Assembly: GCA_902762795.1 (NCBI GenBank)
Contig: CACWPM010000010.1
Span: 1 to 64,000 of the forward strand
Source of the DNA: Fibrobacter succinogenes
GTDB taxonomy: Bacteria; Fibrobacterota; Fibrobacteria; Fibrobacterales; Fibrobacteraceae
Direction: 5' to 3'
DNA length: 64,000 nucleotides
Below are positions 36,002-44,233 of this stretch, in pieces; the stretch's first letter is position 1, and the number at the start of each line of letters is the position of its first letter. A program made the position numbers and the translations under genes. The notes below the pieces were generated by a model. That model had not been told where the DNA came from and ran no database searches. It saw only the letters and a program-made list of their open reading frames with translations.

Positions 36002-37855
36002 ATGCCCATATTATCTGCTCAGAATATTTTGTTGCGTTTCGGCGGTCCGCCGCTTTTGGACAATGTCTCGTTCGATATCGAAGCGGGAGACCGGATTTGC
36101 CTTGTTGGCCGTAACGGCGAAGGCAAGAGTACGCTTTTGAAGGTGCTGACCGGCGAAATGGAGACGAATTCCGGCGAAATCGTAAAGAAGGCGGGGCTCA
36201 AAGTGGCTCGCATGATCCAGGAAATCCCGGCGCATCTCGATGGGACGGTGCGCGATATCGTTATGGGCCGCGTGTCCGTGGTGAGTGGCGGTTCCGTGAT
36301 TTCGCAAAAGATTCTGGACGATGGCGCGCACAACGCGACTGCCGAGGCTATTCTCGGGAAGACCGGTATCGATGCGGATGCGCCTTACGACAGCTTGAGC
36401 GGAGGCCAGAAGCGCCGTGTGCTTTTTGCGCGTGCCGTTGCCGAAGACCCGGATTTGCTCTTGCTAGACGAGCCGACGAACCATCTCGATATTCCCGCCA
36501 TCCAGTGGCTGGAAGGGATTGTGACGCGACTTTCTTGCGCGGTGATGTTCGTGAGTCATGACCGTGCGTTTGTCCGCCGTACGGCGACACGCATTTTTGA
36601 ACTCGACCGCGGGCGCGTGCGCAGTTGGGATTTCCCGTACGACAAGTTCGTGCAGTTCAGGGACCAGGCGCTTGCCGAAGAGGAAAAGGCGAACGCACTT
36701 TTCGATAAGAAATTGGCCGAAGAGGAAGTGTGGATCCGCAAGGGCATCCAGGCCCGCCGTACGCGCAACGAGGGGCGAGTCCGCGCGCTTATCAAGATGC
36801 GCGAAGAACGCGCGGCCCGCCGCTCCCGTACTGGGAACGTGAACATGCAGATTACGGAAGCCGACCGTTCCGGCCGCCTCGTTGCGCGCCTCAAGAACGT
36901 GAGCTATTCTTATGACGGAAGCCCTCTCATTAGCGACCTCTCGACCGAAATCAGCCGTGGAGACCGCATCGGTATCGTGGGGCCGAACGGCTCCGGGAAG
37001 ACAACGCTACTCCGCCTTATTCTTGGCGAATTGCATCCGGAATCAGGTGAAGTCCGCCTGGGCAGTAACCTGCACATCGCCTATTTCGACCAGATGCGCA
37101 CCCGCCTTCGCGAAGACAAGTCGCTCATCGAGAATATTGGTGACGGACAAGCTTACATTACTTTGAACGGCGTTAAACGCCATGTGTTAAGTTATCTACA
37201 AGATTTCTTGTTTTCCGCCGATCGTGCCCGTGGGCCGATTAGCGCGCTGTCGGGCGGTGAACGCAACCGTCTTTTGCTCGCATGCCTCTTTAGCCACCCG
37301 AGCAACGTCTTGGTGCTTGACGAACCGACGAACGATTTGGACATGGAAACGCTAGACCTTCTGGCGGAACTTTTGGCCGATTACAACGGCACCGTCCTGA
37401 CGGTCAGTCATGACCGTGCCTTCCTCGATTCCGTGGCGACAGGCATCCTCGCCATCGAAGAGGACGGGCACGTGTTCGAAGCTGTTGGAGGCTACTCCGA
37501 TTACGAGGCGAACAAGAAGCTCCGCGACAAGGAAGCCGCCAATGCGGTCCGCATTGCCGCCGAAAAAGAAGCCGAAAGGCAAGCTCGCTCAAACTTAGCC
37601 GCAGGCGTATCCCCGGCCCAGGCGTCAACGAAAAAGAAAAAGCGCAGCTACAACGAGGAACGCGAATACTCGACTCTCCCGGAAAAAATCGAAAAGCTTG
37701 AGAAGGAAATCGCCGATTACCAGCTGGAACTTTCAAAACCGGAAGTCTATACGAACGCGGTGCTCATCGTCGAATTGCAAAAAAAGATAGCGGATAACGA
37801 AATCTTGCTTGAACAGGCTTACGAGCGCTTTGAAATTTTGGATAATTTAGGCTGA
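36002..37855 (+). CDS. uup: ABC-F ATPase, Uup type
   Basis: A 617-aa cytoplasmic protein with two ABC domains and no membrane segments. Walker A GRNGEGKST (36-44) and GPNGSGKTT; signatures LSGGQKRR and LSGGERNR; Walker B LLLDEPTNHLD and LVLDEPTNDLD. The stretch IRKGIQARRTRNEGRVRALIKMREER in the linker is the Uup hallmark, and the C-terminal Lys/Glu coiled coil is the Uup DNA-binding region. It acts in ribosome and branched-DNA metabolism. It is the second ABC-F gene in the window, from a different subfamily than the one at 13650. Confidence 0.93.
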   Translation: MPILSAQNILLRFGGPPLLDNVSFDIEAGDRICLVGRNGEGKSTLLKVLTGEMETNSGEIVKKAGLKVARMIQEIPAHLDGTVRDIVMGRVSVVSGGSVISQKILDDGAHNATAEAILGKTGIDADAPYDSLSGGQKRRVLFARAVAEDPDLLLLDEPTNHLDIPAIQWLEGIVTRLSCAVMFVSHDRAFVRRTATRIFELDRGRVRSWDFPYDKFVQFRDQALAEEEKANALFDKKLAEEEVWIRKGIQARRTRNEGRVRALIKMREERAARRSRTGNVNMQITEADRSGRLVARLKNVSYSYDGSPLISDLSTEISRGDRIGIVGPNGSGKTTLLRLILGELHPESGEVRLGSNLHIAYFDQMRTRLREDKSLIENIGDGQAYITLNGVKRHVLSYLQDFLFSADRARGPISALSGGERNRLLLACLFSHPSNVLVLDEPTNDLDMETLDLLAELLADYNGTVLTVSHDRAFLDSVATGILAIEEDGHVFEAVGGYSDYEANKKLRDKEAANAVRIAAEKEAERQARSNLAAGVSPAQASTKKKKRSYNEEREYSTLPEKIEKLEKEIADYQLELSKPEVYTNAVLIVELQKKIADNEILLEQAYERFEILDNLG

Positions 37856-37944
37856 TTTTTTTTCTATCCCTGGTGACATTTTCATAAGGATAATATAGAT
37901 TTATCCTGATGGGTATTGGTGTTAACTTGAGAGGAGTTTGAAAA

Positions 37945-40900
37945 ATGAAATCGTTAAATTTGTCAATAATGATGGTGTTGGCCGGCGTTACGATGGGTTT
38001 CGCCGGTACGACTGTTTGGAGTTTTGATAAGCCAAGAGGCAACGACATGCAACCGGCTTATTGGTATAGCTATGCACAGCCACAGCCGAATACTAAAGGG
38101 GAGCTAACTGATACCCAGGAGGGTTATAAGCAGTTCGATGTGGCGTTGGATCTCAATTCGCAAGATTACAGTGTCGCTGGCTTTGGCTTTGCATGGAAAT
38201 CCGCTAATAACGAAGATGTTCCCGTGGACCTGTCGGCACATCCTGGACTTTGCCTGACGTACAAGGCTGACCGCCCTTTCCGTGTGGACTTCAAGCAATC
38301 TACGATTACAGATTACAATTTTTACGGTGTGGTTCTCCCGGCAACGAGTGAATTTACAGCGAAGTACATCGACTTCAAGAATGTCGCGCAGGAAGAAGGT
38401 TGGGGGACTAAGGTTGATTTTGACTTGACGAAGCAGCTTACTATCCAGATCAACTACAAGGCGGGTATTGCACAAAGTCTTGAATCCAGCGATGCTGATC
38501 GTAACAAGAATGTCATCACGATAGGCGCTGTTTCTCTTGGCGAGTGCGAAACGATTGAAGAACCGGGCCTCAAGGTTCTTGAACCGTATGACAAGGTTCA
38601 GACCGTGACCATGAAGGAAACGGATACCTTGAAACTTCCTCTTTCGAAAATATTTGCTGCGGATGAAGGCGCCGATATCACGATTGCGACGTCCATGCCG
38701 GCAAACCTGTTGACGATGATCAAGCCTACGGGTGCGCCGACCTTGAAAGATGAACTCGTCTTTGTGGCAAGGAATGTCGACAAGGATACGTCCTTGTCGC
38801 TAGCTGTTGTTGCCTTGATGGGTGGAAATTCGGTAAAGACCCAGTTCAATATCACGATTACTAATGTCGCCGATGGTCCGGTTTGCCCGGGCGACCCGAG
38901 CTGTCCGGATGATCCGCCTTCCGAAAACCATCCGACAAAGGTGCTCGATCCATACAATGCTGCATCTGTCGTGTTGGATACAATGCTTGAAGCGGATACA
39001 TTGAAGATTCCGCTTGGAAATTTATTTGCTGACGAAGACAATGACAGCCTTACTTTTGTGATCGATATGTCGCCGAATCAGATGAAAGTCTTGACGGAAC
39101 TCGACAAGGCGACCTTGAAGGATACCGTTAAAATTATTCCTTCCGGAGTCAAAAAGGATACGGTCATTGGCCTTGTCGTCTATGCAACGGATAGAAAGTC
39201 GGACTTTGTCCAAGTGATCTTTATCGTGCCCATCAAGGATTCAAATACACCTCCGGTCGCGGCTGACACTTCGTATGTCGTGAATGAAGATGAATCGTTG
39301 ATAGTCCCGTTTGTCCGAGGTCTTCAGACCGTCGGTAGTGACCGGGATGGGGATGATTTCTTGGTAGTCCTTATCGATTCCACCAAGCATGGCGCTTTGA
39401 GCGAGTTCTCTCAGTTGGGTTCGTTTGTCTATACGCCGAAAAAGAATTTCTATGGCGATGACACGCTTACCTATGTGCTTGTGGAAACTGCAAATCATGA
39501 AATGCTCAGTAACAAGGGAACCGTGGTTATTCATGTGAAGCCGGTCAACGATGTCCCGAGTGTTACCGTCGTGGATAGCACATTCTTGAAGGAAAAGCGT
39601 TCGTATGATATGAATTTTGAGATGACCCCGGCCCCGCAAATCAAGATTCCGAAGGGAGCCCTGGTCTTTAGCGATATTGAAGTTTCCGAAGGTACGCAGA
39701 AGTTTACTTATAAGGCGAAAGGAACCAAGATTGAAGCCAAAGTTGATAGCGTGAATGCTGACTATTACTTTGTATCTCTGAAGTCGGTGCAGGATTCTAG
39801 CGGAGCTGCGACTGTATTCTTCTATGCGACGGATGGTACGGATTCTGTTGGCGTGAATATTCCTGTTAATATCCTTGCGCCTAAGGATGTCGCTCAAGTC
39901 GAGAAGGATGAATACACTGTTTTTAACGACACGACTCTTGTGGTGGATGCCAAGAAGGGTGTCCTTGCCAATGACACTTATCCGGAAGGTGTAACGAGCG
40001 GAATGGAAGCTGTACTTGCCCAGGCGGTTAATTATGGTACGCTTACGCTCAACAAGGACGGAAGCTTTACGTATAAACCGCAAGCGGGCTTTGAAGGCGT
40101 TGCTTACTTTGGTTACTTTGCCGTTATTGGCGGGACAAAATCCAAGGCGGCCATTGTGACAATCTCTGTCGAAAAGCGCAATTCGCTCCCGACTGTCGTC
40201 GTAAAGCCGGAAACGCTCGATACGACCGTAACGGAAGATTTCCAAACTTCCAAAGCCTTGAAGTACACGAAGTCCGTGGTGGCGTCCTGGTTCAAGGATC
40301 CCGAGGGAGATTCGTTGACATTCTCTGCAAAGAGCAAGGATGGAAAGCTCAAGGTCGAAATTACGAACAGCGGAGTTCTCGAAATTAATTCTGTCCCAGA
40401 TTCTTGCGGCAAGGCTTATGTGGTTGTGACTGCGACGGACAAGAAATCAGGATCCAAGAGTTTTGAATTCTGCGTGAATATTACTCCGGTGAACGACAAG
40501 CCTATACTTCGCCATGCCGATACCATGTATGTAGCTTCGAATTCTGACTGGACGGTCAAATGGAAGCTTGATACGCTTGTTACGGATGTCGATGGTGATA
40601 AACTGACCTTCTCGCCAAACGAAACGAGCGCTTTGTCAAAGTACGTGACAATATCCATGGATGGTTCTGTCCTTACGGTGAAGGCAGTCAGTGGTGTTTC
40701 GTTCAAGGATGGACAGCTGATCGCCGTTGGTGTGACTGCGACCGATCCGGATAAAGCCAAGGTGACAATTCCGCTGTATGTAATTATTGGTCAACGTCCT
40801 GGTCTGCATAGGCAGCTTGTTCAGCCAAAGAATACTTGGCAGAATGCAGTGATGGCAAAACGCGGTAGTGTTGCTATTATGGATATGCAGGGTCGCATGG

Positions 40901-41010
40901 TTTGGAATGCGAAGCTCCCGGTGAACCCGGCTGAAGTCAAAAACGCTTCTGCCCAGGTGCAGGGCCGCAAGATCCTCCGCGTCAACAACCAGACATGGAC
41001 GATTAAATAG
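37945..41010 (+). CDS. large Ig/cadherin-like repeat adhesin
   Basis: A 1021-aa secreted protein with signal peptide ending GFAG and ribosome site GAGGAG. The N-terminal 180 residues (TTVWSFDKPRGNDMQ ... GLCLTYKADRPFRVDFKQ) are homologous to the N-terminus of the cadherin adhesin at 18259. A Cys/Pro linker (CPGDPSCPDDPP) follows, then tandem Ig-like repeats. Each has NTPPVAADTSYVVNEDE- or VNDVPSV-type starts and a DRDGD or DVDGDKL loop, in the style of tandem-95/VCBS proteins. The last 70 residues (VAIMDMQGRMVWNAKL) are a sorting-type tail. There is no poly-Ser linker, unlike its relative. Probably an adhesin or carbohydrate binder (inferred). Confidence 0.88.
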   Translation: MKSLNLSIMMVLAGVTMGFAGTTVWSFDKPRGNDMQPAYWYSYAQPQPNTKGELTDTQEGYKQFDVALDLNSQDYSVAGFGFAWKSANNEDVPVDLSAHPGLCLTYKADRPFRVDFKQSTITDYNFYGVVLPATSEFTAKYIDFKNVAQEEGWGTKVDFDLTKQLTIQINYKAGIAQSLESSDADRNKNVITIGAVSLGECETIEEPGLKVLEPYDKVQTVTMKETDTLKLPLSKIFAADEGADITIATSMPANLLTMIKPTGAPTLKDELVFVARNVDKDTSLSLAVVALMGGNSVKTQFNITITNVADGPVCPGDPSCPDDPPSENHPTKVLDPYNAASVVLDTMLEADTLKIPLGNLFADEDNDSLTFVIDMSPNQMKVLTELDKATLKDTVKIIPSGVKKDTVIGLVVYATDRKSDFVQVIFIVPIKDSNTPPVAADTSYVVNEDESLIVPFVRGLQTVGSDRDGDDFLVVLIDSTKHGALSEFSQLGSFVYTPKKNFYGDDTLTYVLVETANHEMLSNKGTVVIHVKPVNDVPSVTVVDSTFLKEKRSYDMNFEMTPAPQIKIPKGALVFSDIEVSEGTQKFTYKAKGTKIEAKVDSVNADYYFVSLKSVQDSSGAATVFFYATDGTDSVGVNIPVNILAPKDVAQVEKDEYTVFNDTTLVVDAKKGVLANDTYPEGVTSGMEAVLAQAVNYGTLTLNKDGSFTYKPQAGFEGVAYFGYFAVIGGTKSKAAIVTISVEKRNSLPTVVVKPETLDTTVTEDFQTSKALKYTKSVVASWFKDPEGDSLTFSAKSKDGKLKVEITNSGVLEINSVPDSCGKAYVVVTATDKKSGSKSFEFCVNITPVNDKPILRHADTMYVASNSDWTVKWKLDTLVTDVDGDKLTFSPNETSALSKYVTISMDGSVLTVKAVSGVSFKDGQLIAVGVTATDPDKAKVTIPLYVIIGQRPGLHRQLVQPKNTWQNAVMAKRGSVAIMDMQGRMVWNAKLPVNPAEVKNASAQVQGRKILRVNNQTWTIK

Positions 41011-41036
41011 TAGGCGGTAGACGGTAGGAAGTAGGC
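41009..41036. repeat. heptamer array after the repeat adhesin
   Basis: Units AGTAGGC, GGTAGAC, GGTAGGA, AGTAGGC begin inside the stop codon of the adhesin gene (TAG at 41008-41010). A complementary set lies at 41183, so the pair brackets the shared terminator. Confidence 0.8.
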
Positions 41037-41111
41037 AGTTTTACGCTCTTGTTGTTGAACCCGTCTTCCTGAGCGGTCATGGACCGCGAAAAATCCAGTG
41101 AAGTTCAAAAA

Positions 41112-41141
41112 GAAAGACTCCGCGATGCGGAGCCTTTCTTT
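41112..41141. terminator. bidirectional terminator between convergent genes
   Basis: CTCCGC / GCGGAG stem with a GAT loop, extended by AAAG and CTTT and flanked by A and T runs. It serves the adhesin (plus) and ackA (minus). Confidence 0.75.
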
Positions 41142-41182
41142 TATTACAAGTGTATTTCAGCAGATAGGCCCGAAGGGCCCCT

Positions 41183-41203
41183 GTCTACTTCTTACTGCCT
41201 ACT
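41183..41203. repeat. inverted heptamer array at ackA stop
   Basis: GTCTACT, TCTTACT, GCCTACT. Read on the minus strand these are AGTAGGC, AGTAAGA, AGTAGAC, matching 41009-41036 in inverse orientation. The last unit contains the ackA stop codon. Confidence 0.8.
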
Positions 41204-42380
41204 TGACCAATTCTTCTGTGTCGAGTGCGATGAGGAGTTCTTCGTTTGTTGCAACGACGATTGCCTTCGGCGTGCCGTCCTTCGTGATGAGGTGGTTGGA
41301 TTCCTTGCCGCTCTTGAGATTGCGTTCTTCATCGACCTGGTAGCCGAGGAGCTTCAGGTTGTCGAGAGCCTGCTTGCGGACGTAGAAGCTGTTTTCGCCG
41401 ATGCCGCCCGTGAAGACGATAGCGTCAATGCGCGGGAGAGCCATGGCGAGGCCGCCGATTTCGCGGGTGAGGCGGTAGCAGAAAACGTCAAGGGCGATTT
41501 GGGCGCGCTTGTTGCCTTCGCTTGCAGCCTGCGTCAAGGTGCGCATGTCGTTAGAAAGTCCAGAGAGGCCGAGCAAGCCGGATTCCTTGTTCACGAGGTG
41601 GTCGAGCTTGTCGATGGTGCCGTATTCTTCGCCGTACTTCTTTGCGATGTAGAAGAGGATGGCCGGGTCGAGGCTACCGGAGCGGGTGCCCATGATGAGG
41701 CCTTCGAGCGGTGTGAAGCCCATCGTTGTATCGACGCACTGGCCGTTCAAAATAGCGGAGCAGCTGGAACCGTTGCCGAGGTGTGCCGTGATGAGGCAGG
41801 TTTCTTCGGGCTTGGTGCCGAGAACCTTGCAAGCTTCGGCTGTCACGAAGCGGTGGCTCGTGCCGTGTGCACCGTAACGGCGGATACCGTCTTTTTCGTA
41901 GAACTTGTACGGGATACCGTAGAGGTATGCCTTTTGCGGCATGGTCTGGTGGAATGCCGTATCGAACACGGCGACCTGCGGGAGGCCCGGGAAGAACTTC
42001 GTGGCGCATTCCATGCCGGTGGCGTGTGCCGGTTCGTGGAGCGGTGCAAACAGCGTGATGCTGCGGATGTAGTCGATGACTTCCTGCGAGACTTTTTCGC
42101 TCTTGATGTACTTGCCGCCATGCACGACGCGGTGGCCGATGGCTTCGATCGTGCCGGTGAGCTTCTGGGCGTCGAGGAATTTCTTGACCTGGTCGACGGC
42201 TTCGGCATGCGTGGGGCAGTCGAAGTTGAAGTCAATCTTGCCTTCGGGACCTTTTGCTTTGGTGTGACCGTTCACGCCGATGTTTTCGACGAGGCCGCTA
42301 GCGATGGATTCCTTGGTCTTTGTATCGATGACAGCGAACTTCACAGAGGAGCTGCCGCAGTTGAGAACGAGTACGCGCAT
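41199..42380 (-). CDS. ackA: acetate kinase
   Basis: A 393-aa cytoplasmic enzyme that makes ATP and acetate from acetyl phosphate, a main fermentation route. The N-terminus VLVLNCGSSSVKFAV, the block HRVVHGGKYIKSE, the phosphate-loop region HLGNGSSCSAI, GTRSGSLDPAI and FTGGIGENS are all canonical and in order. Start ATG 42380. The phosphotransacetylase gene is not adjacent. Heptamer arrays lie at both ends of the gene. Confidence 0.97.
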   Translation of the reverse strand: MRVLVLNCGSSSVKFAVIDTKTKESIASGLVENIGVNGHTKAKGPEGKIDFNFDCPTHAEAVDQVKKFLDAQKLTGTIEAIGHRVVHGGKYIKSEKVSQEVIDYIRSITLFAPLHEPAHATGMECATKFFPGLPQVAVFDTAFHQTMPQKAYLYGIPYKFYEKDGIRRYGAHGTSHRFVTAEACKVLGTKPEETCLITAHLGNGSSCSAILNGQCVDTTMGFTPLEGLIMGTRSGSLDPAILFYIAKKYGEEYGTIDKLDHLVNKESGLLGLSGLSNDMRTLTQAASEGNKRAQIALDVFCYRLTREIGGLAMALPRIDAIVFTGGIGENSFYVRKQALDNLKLLGYQVDEERNLKSGKESNHLITKDGTPKAIVVATNEELLIALDTEELVK

Positions 42381-42389
42381 GGTTTTATC

Positions 42390-42431
42390 AGTGGTTAGTG
42401 GTTAGTGTTTAGTAGGCAGTAGACAGTAGGA
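42390..42431. repeat. heptamer array upstream of ackA (six units)
   Basis: AGTGGTT, AGTGGTT, AGTGTTT, AGTAGGC, AGTAGAC, AGTAGGA: six consecutive 7-bp steps, drifting from an AGTGGTT type to an AGTAGGC type. The first type equals the complement of the array at 62207, the second the array at 41009. It lies 10 bp upstream of the ackA start. Confidence 0.9.
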
Positions 42432-42488
42432 TGTCGGAAGGGTTGCTTCAGATTTGCATTTGCTGATGGATTTTGTGCTTCTATATAA

Positions 42489-42519
42489 CCCTAAAACCTA
42501 ATACCTAAAACCTAATACC
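42489..42519. repeat. heptamer array upstream of PAP2 gene
   Basis: CCTAAAA, CCTAATA alternate twice, then CCT. Same units as at 33057 and 47619. Confidence 0.9.
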
Positions 42520-42583
42520 TGTTTTTTTAAATAATAGGAATTTTGGCGCAGTGTGGTGAGCGGAAAATTCTAAATTCACGTTG

Positions 42584-43129
42584 ATGCTTAATAAAATTAA
42601 AGATTTTGATAACCGCGTTTCGGTGTATTGGACGAATCGGCATTTTTCCGCGAAGACGACGAAGTTCCTCAAATTTTACGTGCGCCTCGGTGATGGCTAT
42701 ATTTGGGCTTTGTTCATTGCATTTTTGATTTGGAGGACAGGCTGGGAGAACTTTTTGCCGATTCTTTGGCAGGCTCTTGTTTCGCTTGCGATGAGCCTTG
42801 TGATTTACGAAGGTGTCAAGCTTGGCTCCAAGCGTCCGCGCCCGTTTGCCGCGAATCCGCAAATCAAGGCCGAAGTTCCACCGCTCGACAAGTACAGCTT
42901 TCCGTCGGGACATACGATGAACAATTTGGCGGTGGCGAGTACGGTGTTCTATTGTGTGCCGCAGTATGGTTGGGTCATGATGCTGTTGCCGCTCACGTGG
43001 GGACTTTTGCGCGTGTACTTTGGCGTGCACTGGCTTACGGATGTGCTGTGCGGCTTCGCTCTTGGAATTTTGAGCTTTGCCGTCGGGCATGTTTTGTGGA
43101 TCCCCATTTCCGCTGCAATTGGCACTTGA
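42584..43129 (+). CDS. PAP2-family membrane phosphatase
   Basis: A 181-aa inner-membrane protein; ATG 42584 is preferred over the TTG one codon upstream. The three PAP2 motifs are KLGSKRPRP, SFPSGHT and RVYFGVHWLTDV, carrying the catalytic histidines, and five to six hydrophobic segments surround them. Family members dephosphorylate undecaprenyl pyrophosphate, phosphatidylglycerophosphate or lipid A phosphates. The small size and motif spacing fit an UppP/LpxE-like role, but the substrate cannot be fixed. Confidence 0.9.
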   Translation: MLNKIKDFDNRVSVYWTNRHFSAKTTKFLKFYVRLGDGYIWALFIAFLIWRTGWENFLPILWQALVSLAMSLVIYEGVKLGSKRPRPFAANPQIKAEVPPLDKYSFPSGHTMNNLAVASTVFYCVPQYGWVMMLLPLTWGLLRVYFGVHWLTDVLCGFALGILSFAVGHVLWIPISAAIGT

Positions 43130-43299
43130 TTTTTTATGCAGGGAGTGTTGCGACATGTCTTCGGTCATCCTTGATGCTGTCATCCTCGCAAAGCGAGGAT
43201 CCATACAGTTTTAATTGAGTTTACAAGATGTATGGATTGGCACAAGACCGCTCCCTTTTGCCTCGGTTCAAAGAATATCCAAGTGTATTTAGAATTGTA

Positions 43300-43372
43300 T
43301 GGATTTCCTCCCAAATGTAGATACGAGAAATTATGGTTCCCCTCACTTCGTTCGAGGATGACCGTGGGCGCA
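43300..43372. repeat. 60-bp interspersed repeat, copy B
   Basis: Same blocks as 15827-15888 (CCTCCCAAATGTAGATAC, AGAAATTATGGTT, CTTCG.TCGA..ATGAC) in the same strand sense. Confidence 0.7.
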
Positions 43373-43410
43373 ATGCTCGCCTTAACGGGAGTCTCCTTCG
43401 GAGAATGACT
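43361..43410 (-). repeat. 48-bp interspersed repeat, inverted copy
   Basis: Its complement aligns with the two tandem units at 63484-63579, with shared blocks GGAGACTCCC and TTAAGGCGAG and a common TCAT.CTCCG start. Confidence 0.7.
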
Positions 43411-43439
43411 AACAACTAATAACTATTGACTTATGACTA
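43405..43439. repeat. heptamer array containing a start codon
   Basis: ATGACTA, ACAACTA, ATAACTA, TTGACTT, ATGACTA. The last unit supplies the ATG of the histidine-phosphatase gene (43433), and the first is an identical decoy ATG 28 bp upstream. Confidence 0.8.
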
Positions 43440-44116
43440 ACGATTTTGTACAACTTTCAGACTTTTTTGCCCAGGCTGACTGGAACTCCAGAATTTATCT
43501 ATTGTTGCGCCATGCCGAACGCAACCACATCACGCCCGGCGACAAGGATTTTGGGGCTCATGTCGGGCTTACGGAGCGTGGGCGCCACCAGGCGGTATTG
43601 CTAGGGAAAATGGTTCCTGCGTTTGGCGATGCGGTGTATTTTTCGAGTCCGGTCGGGCGTTGCATGGAAACCGCGAAGTGCATTGGCGAAGGCCGCAAGC
43701 TCGCGGGCTATGTGGATCAAGGAGCTGCAAGCGCTGCAAAAGTGATGCCGCTTGACGCTCTCGGTGATTTCTTTGTTCGTGATGTACCTGCTTACGAGCA
43801 GACGTTGAGAGAAGGCTTTTACGAAGGCATTTGCAAGTGGCTTGAAGCGGGCTATCACGATGCGTTTTTCCCGTTGCACGAACGAGCCGAACAGATGCGT
43901 GAAATGATGTTTACAAAAGGCAATTCCCGCTTCAATATCTTCGTGACTCATGATGCGTGGGTTGTACCGTGCCTTTCGCATTTTTGCAATATGAAGTTCA
44001 CGCCGAAATGTTGGATGAACTTCTTGACGGGGCTTGCTTTTGAGGTGCCCGAAAAAGGCAATGTGAAAGTAACTCCCGTGACCACCATGGAAACTGGCTG
44101 GCTGCTATTTAGATGA
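43433..44116 (+). CDS. histidine phosphatase family protein
   Basis: A 227-aa cytoplasmic protein of the phosphoglycerate-mutase-like fold. The catalytic motif is LLRHAERN (His near residue 27) and the second-site His is in VTHDAWVVP; GLTERGRHQA and FSSPVGRCMETA are typical of the family. The substrate is not evident. The start codon lies inside a heptamer repeat and has no ribosome site, so leader-independent or weak initiation is likely. Confidence 0.88.
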   Translation: MTNDFVQLSDFFAQADWNSRIYLLLRHAERNHITPGDKDFGAHVGLTERGRHQAVLLGKMVPAFGDAVYFSSPVGRCMETAKCIGEGRKLAGYVDQGAASAAKVMPLDALGDFFVRDVPAYEQTLREGFYEGICKWLEAGYHDAFFPLHERAEQMREMMFTKGNSRFNIFVTHDAWVVPCLSHFCNMKFTPKCWMNFLTGLAFEVPEKGNVKVTPVTTMETGWLLFR

Positions 44117-44215
44117 GAGAACGAACCTGCGGTCCTACAGACGAAAGACGAAAGAAATTTTTTATTAAATAATCTCTAGTCTCTAGTCTGAGAGCGAAGC
44201 GTTCTCTCGTCTAAA
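44108..44215. repeat. inverted-repeat-flanked module with heptamers
   Basis: TTTAGATGAGAGAACG (44108-44123) and its complement with one mismatch (44200-44215) bracket 76 bp. The left arm overlaps the last codons of the phosphatase gene. Inside lie AGACGAA twice (44139-44152) and CTCTAGT twice (44174-44187), both heptamers. It could form a long stem between two genes. Confidence 0.75.
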
Positions 44216-44233
44216 AAAATATACATTAACGGT

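Larger units (their letters stand above)
43130..43432. other. repeat-filled intergenic spacer
   Basis: No gene. It holds a hairpin ATCCTCGC/GCGAGGAT (43182-43200), the second copy of the 60-bp repeat, one inverted copy of the 48-bp repeat, and a heptamer array running into the next start codon. Confidence 0.7.

Noticed and set aside
41079-42398. A 439-aa open frame on the plus strand
   Set aside because: Antisense of ackA, Glu/Val/Asp-rich shadow without motifs. It also runs through the terminator and the heptamer array.
42390-42519. Heptamer arrays as CRISPR or telomere-like repeats
   Set aside because: CRISPR repeats are 21-50 bp with unique spacers. Telomere-like repeats have one unit and lie at chromosome ends. 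Neither fits short arrays with varying 7-bp units at many internal gene boundaries.
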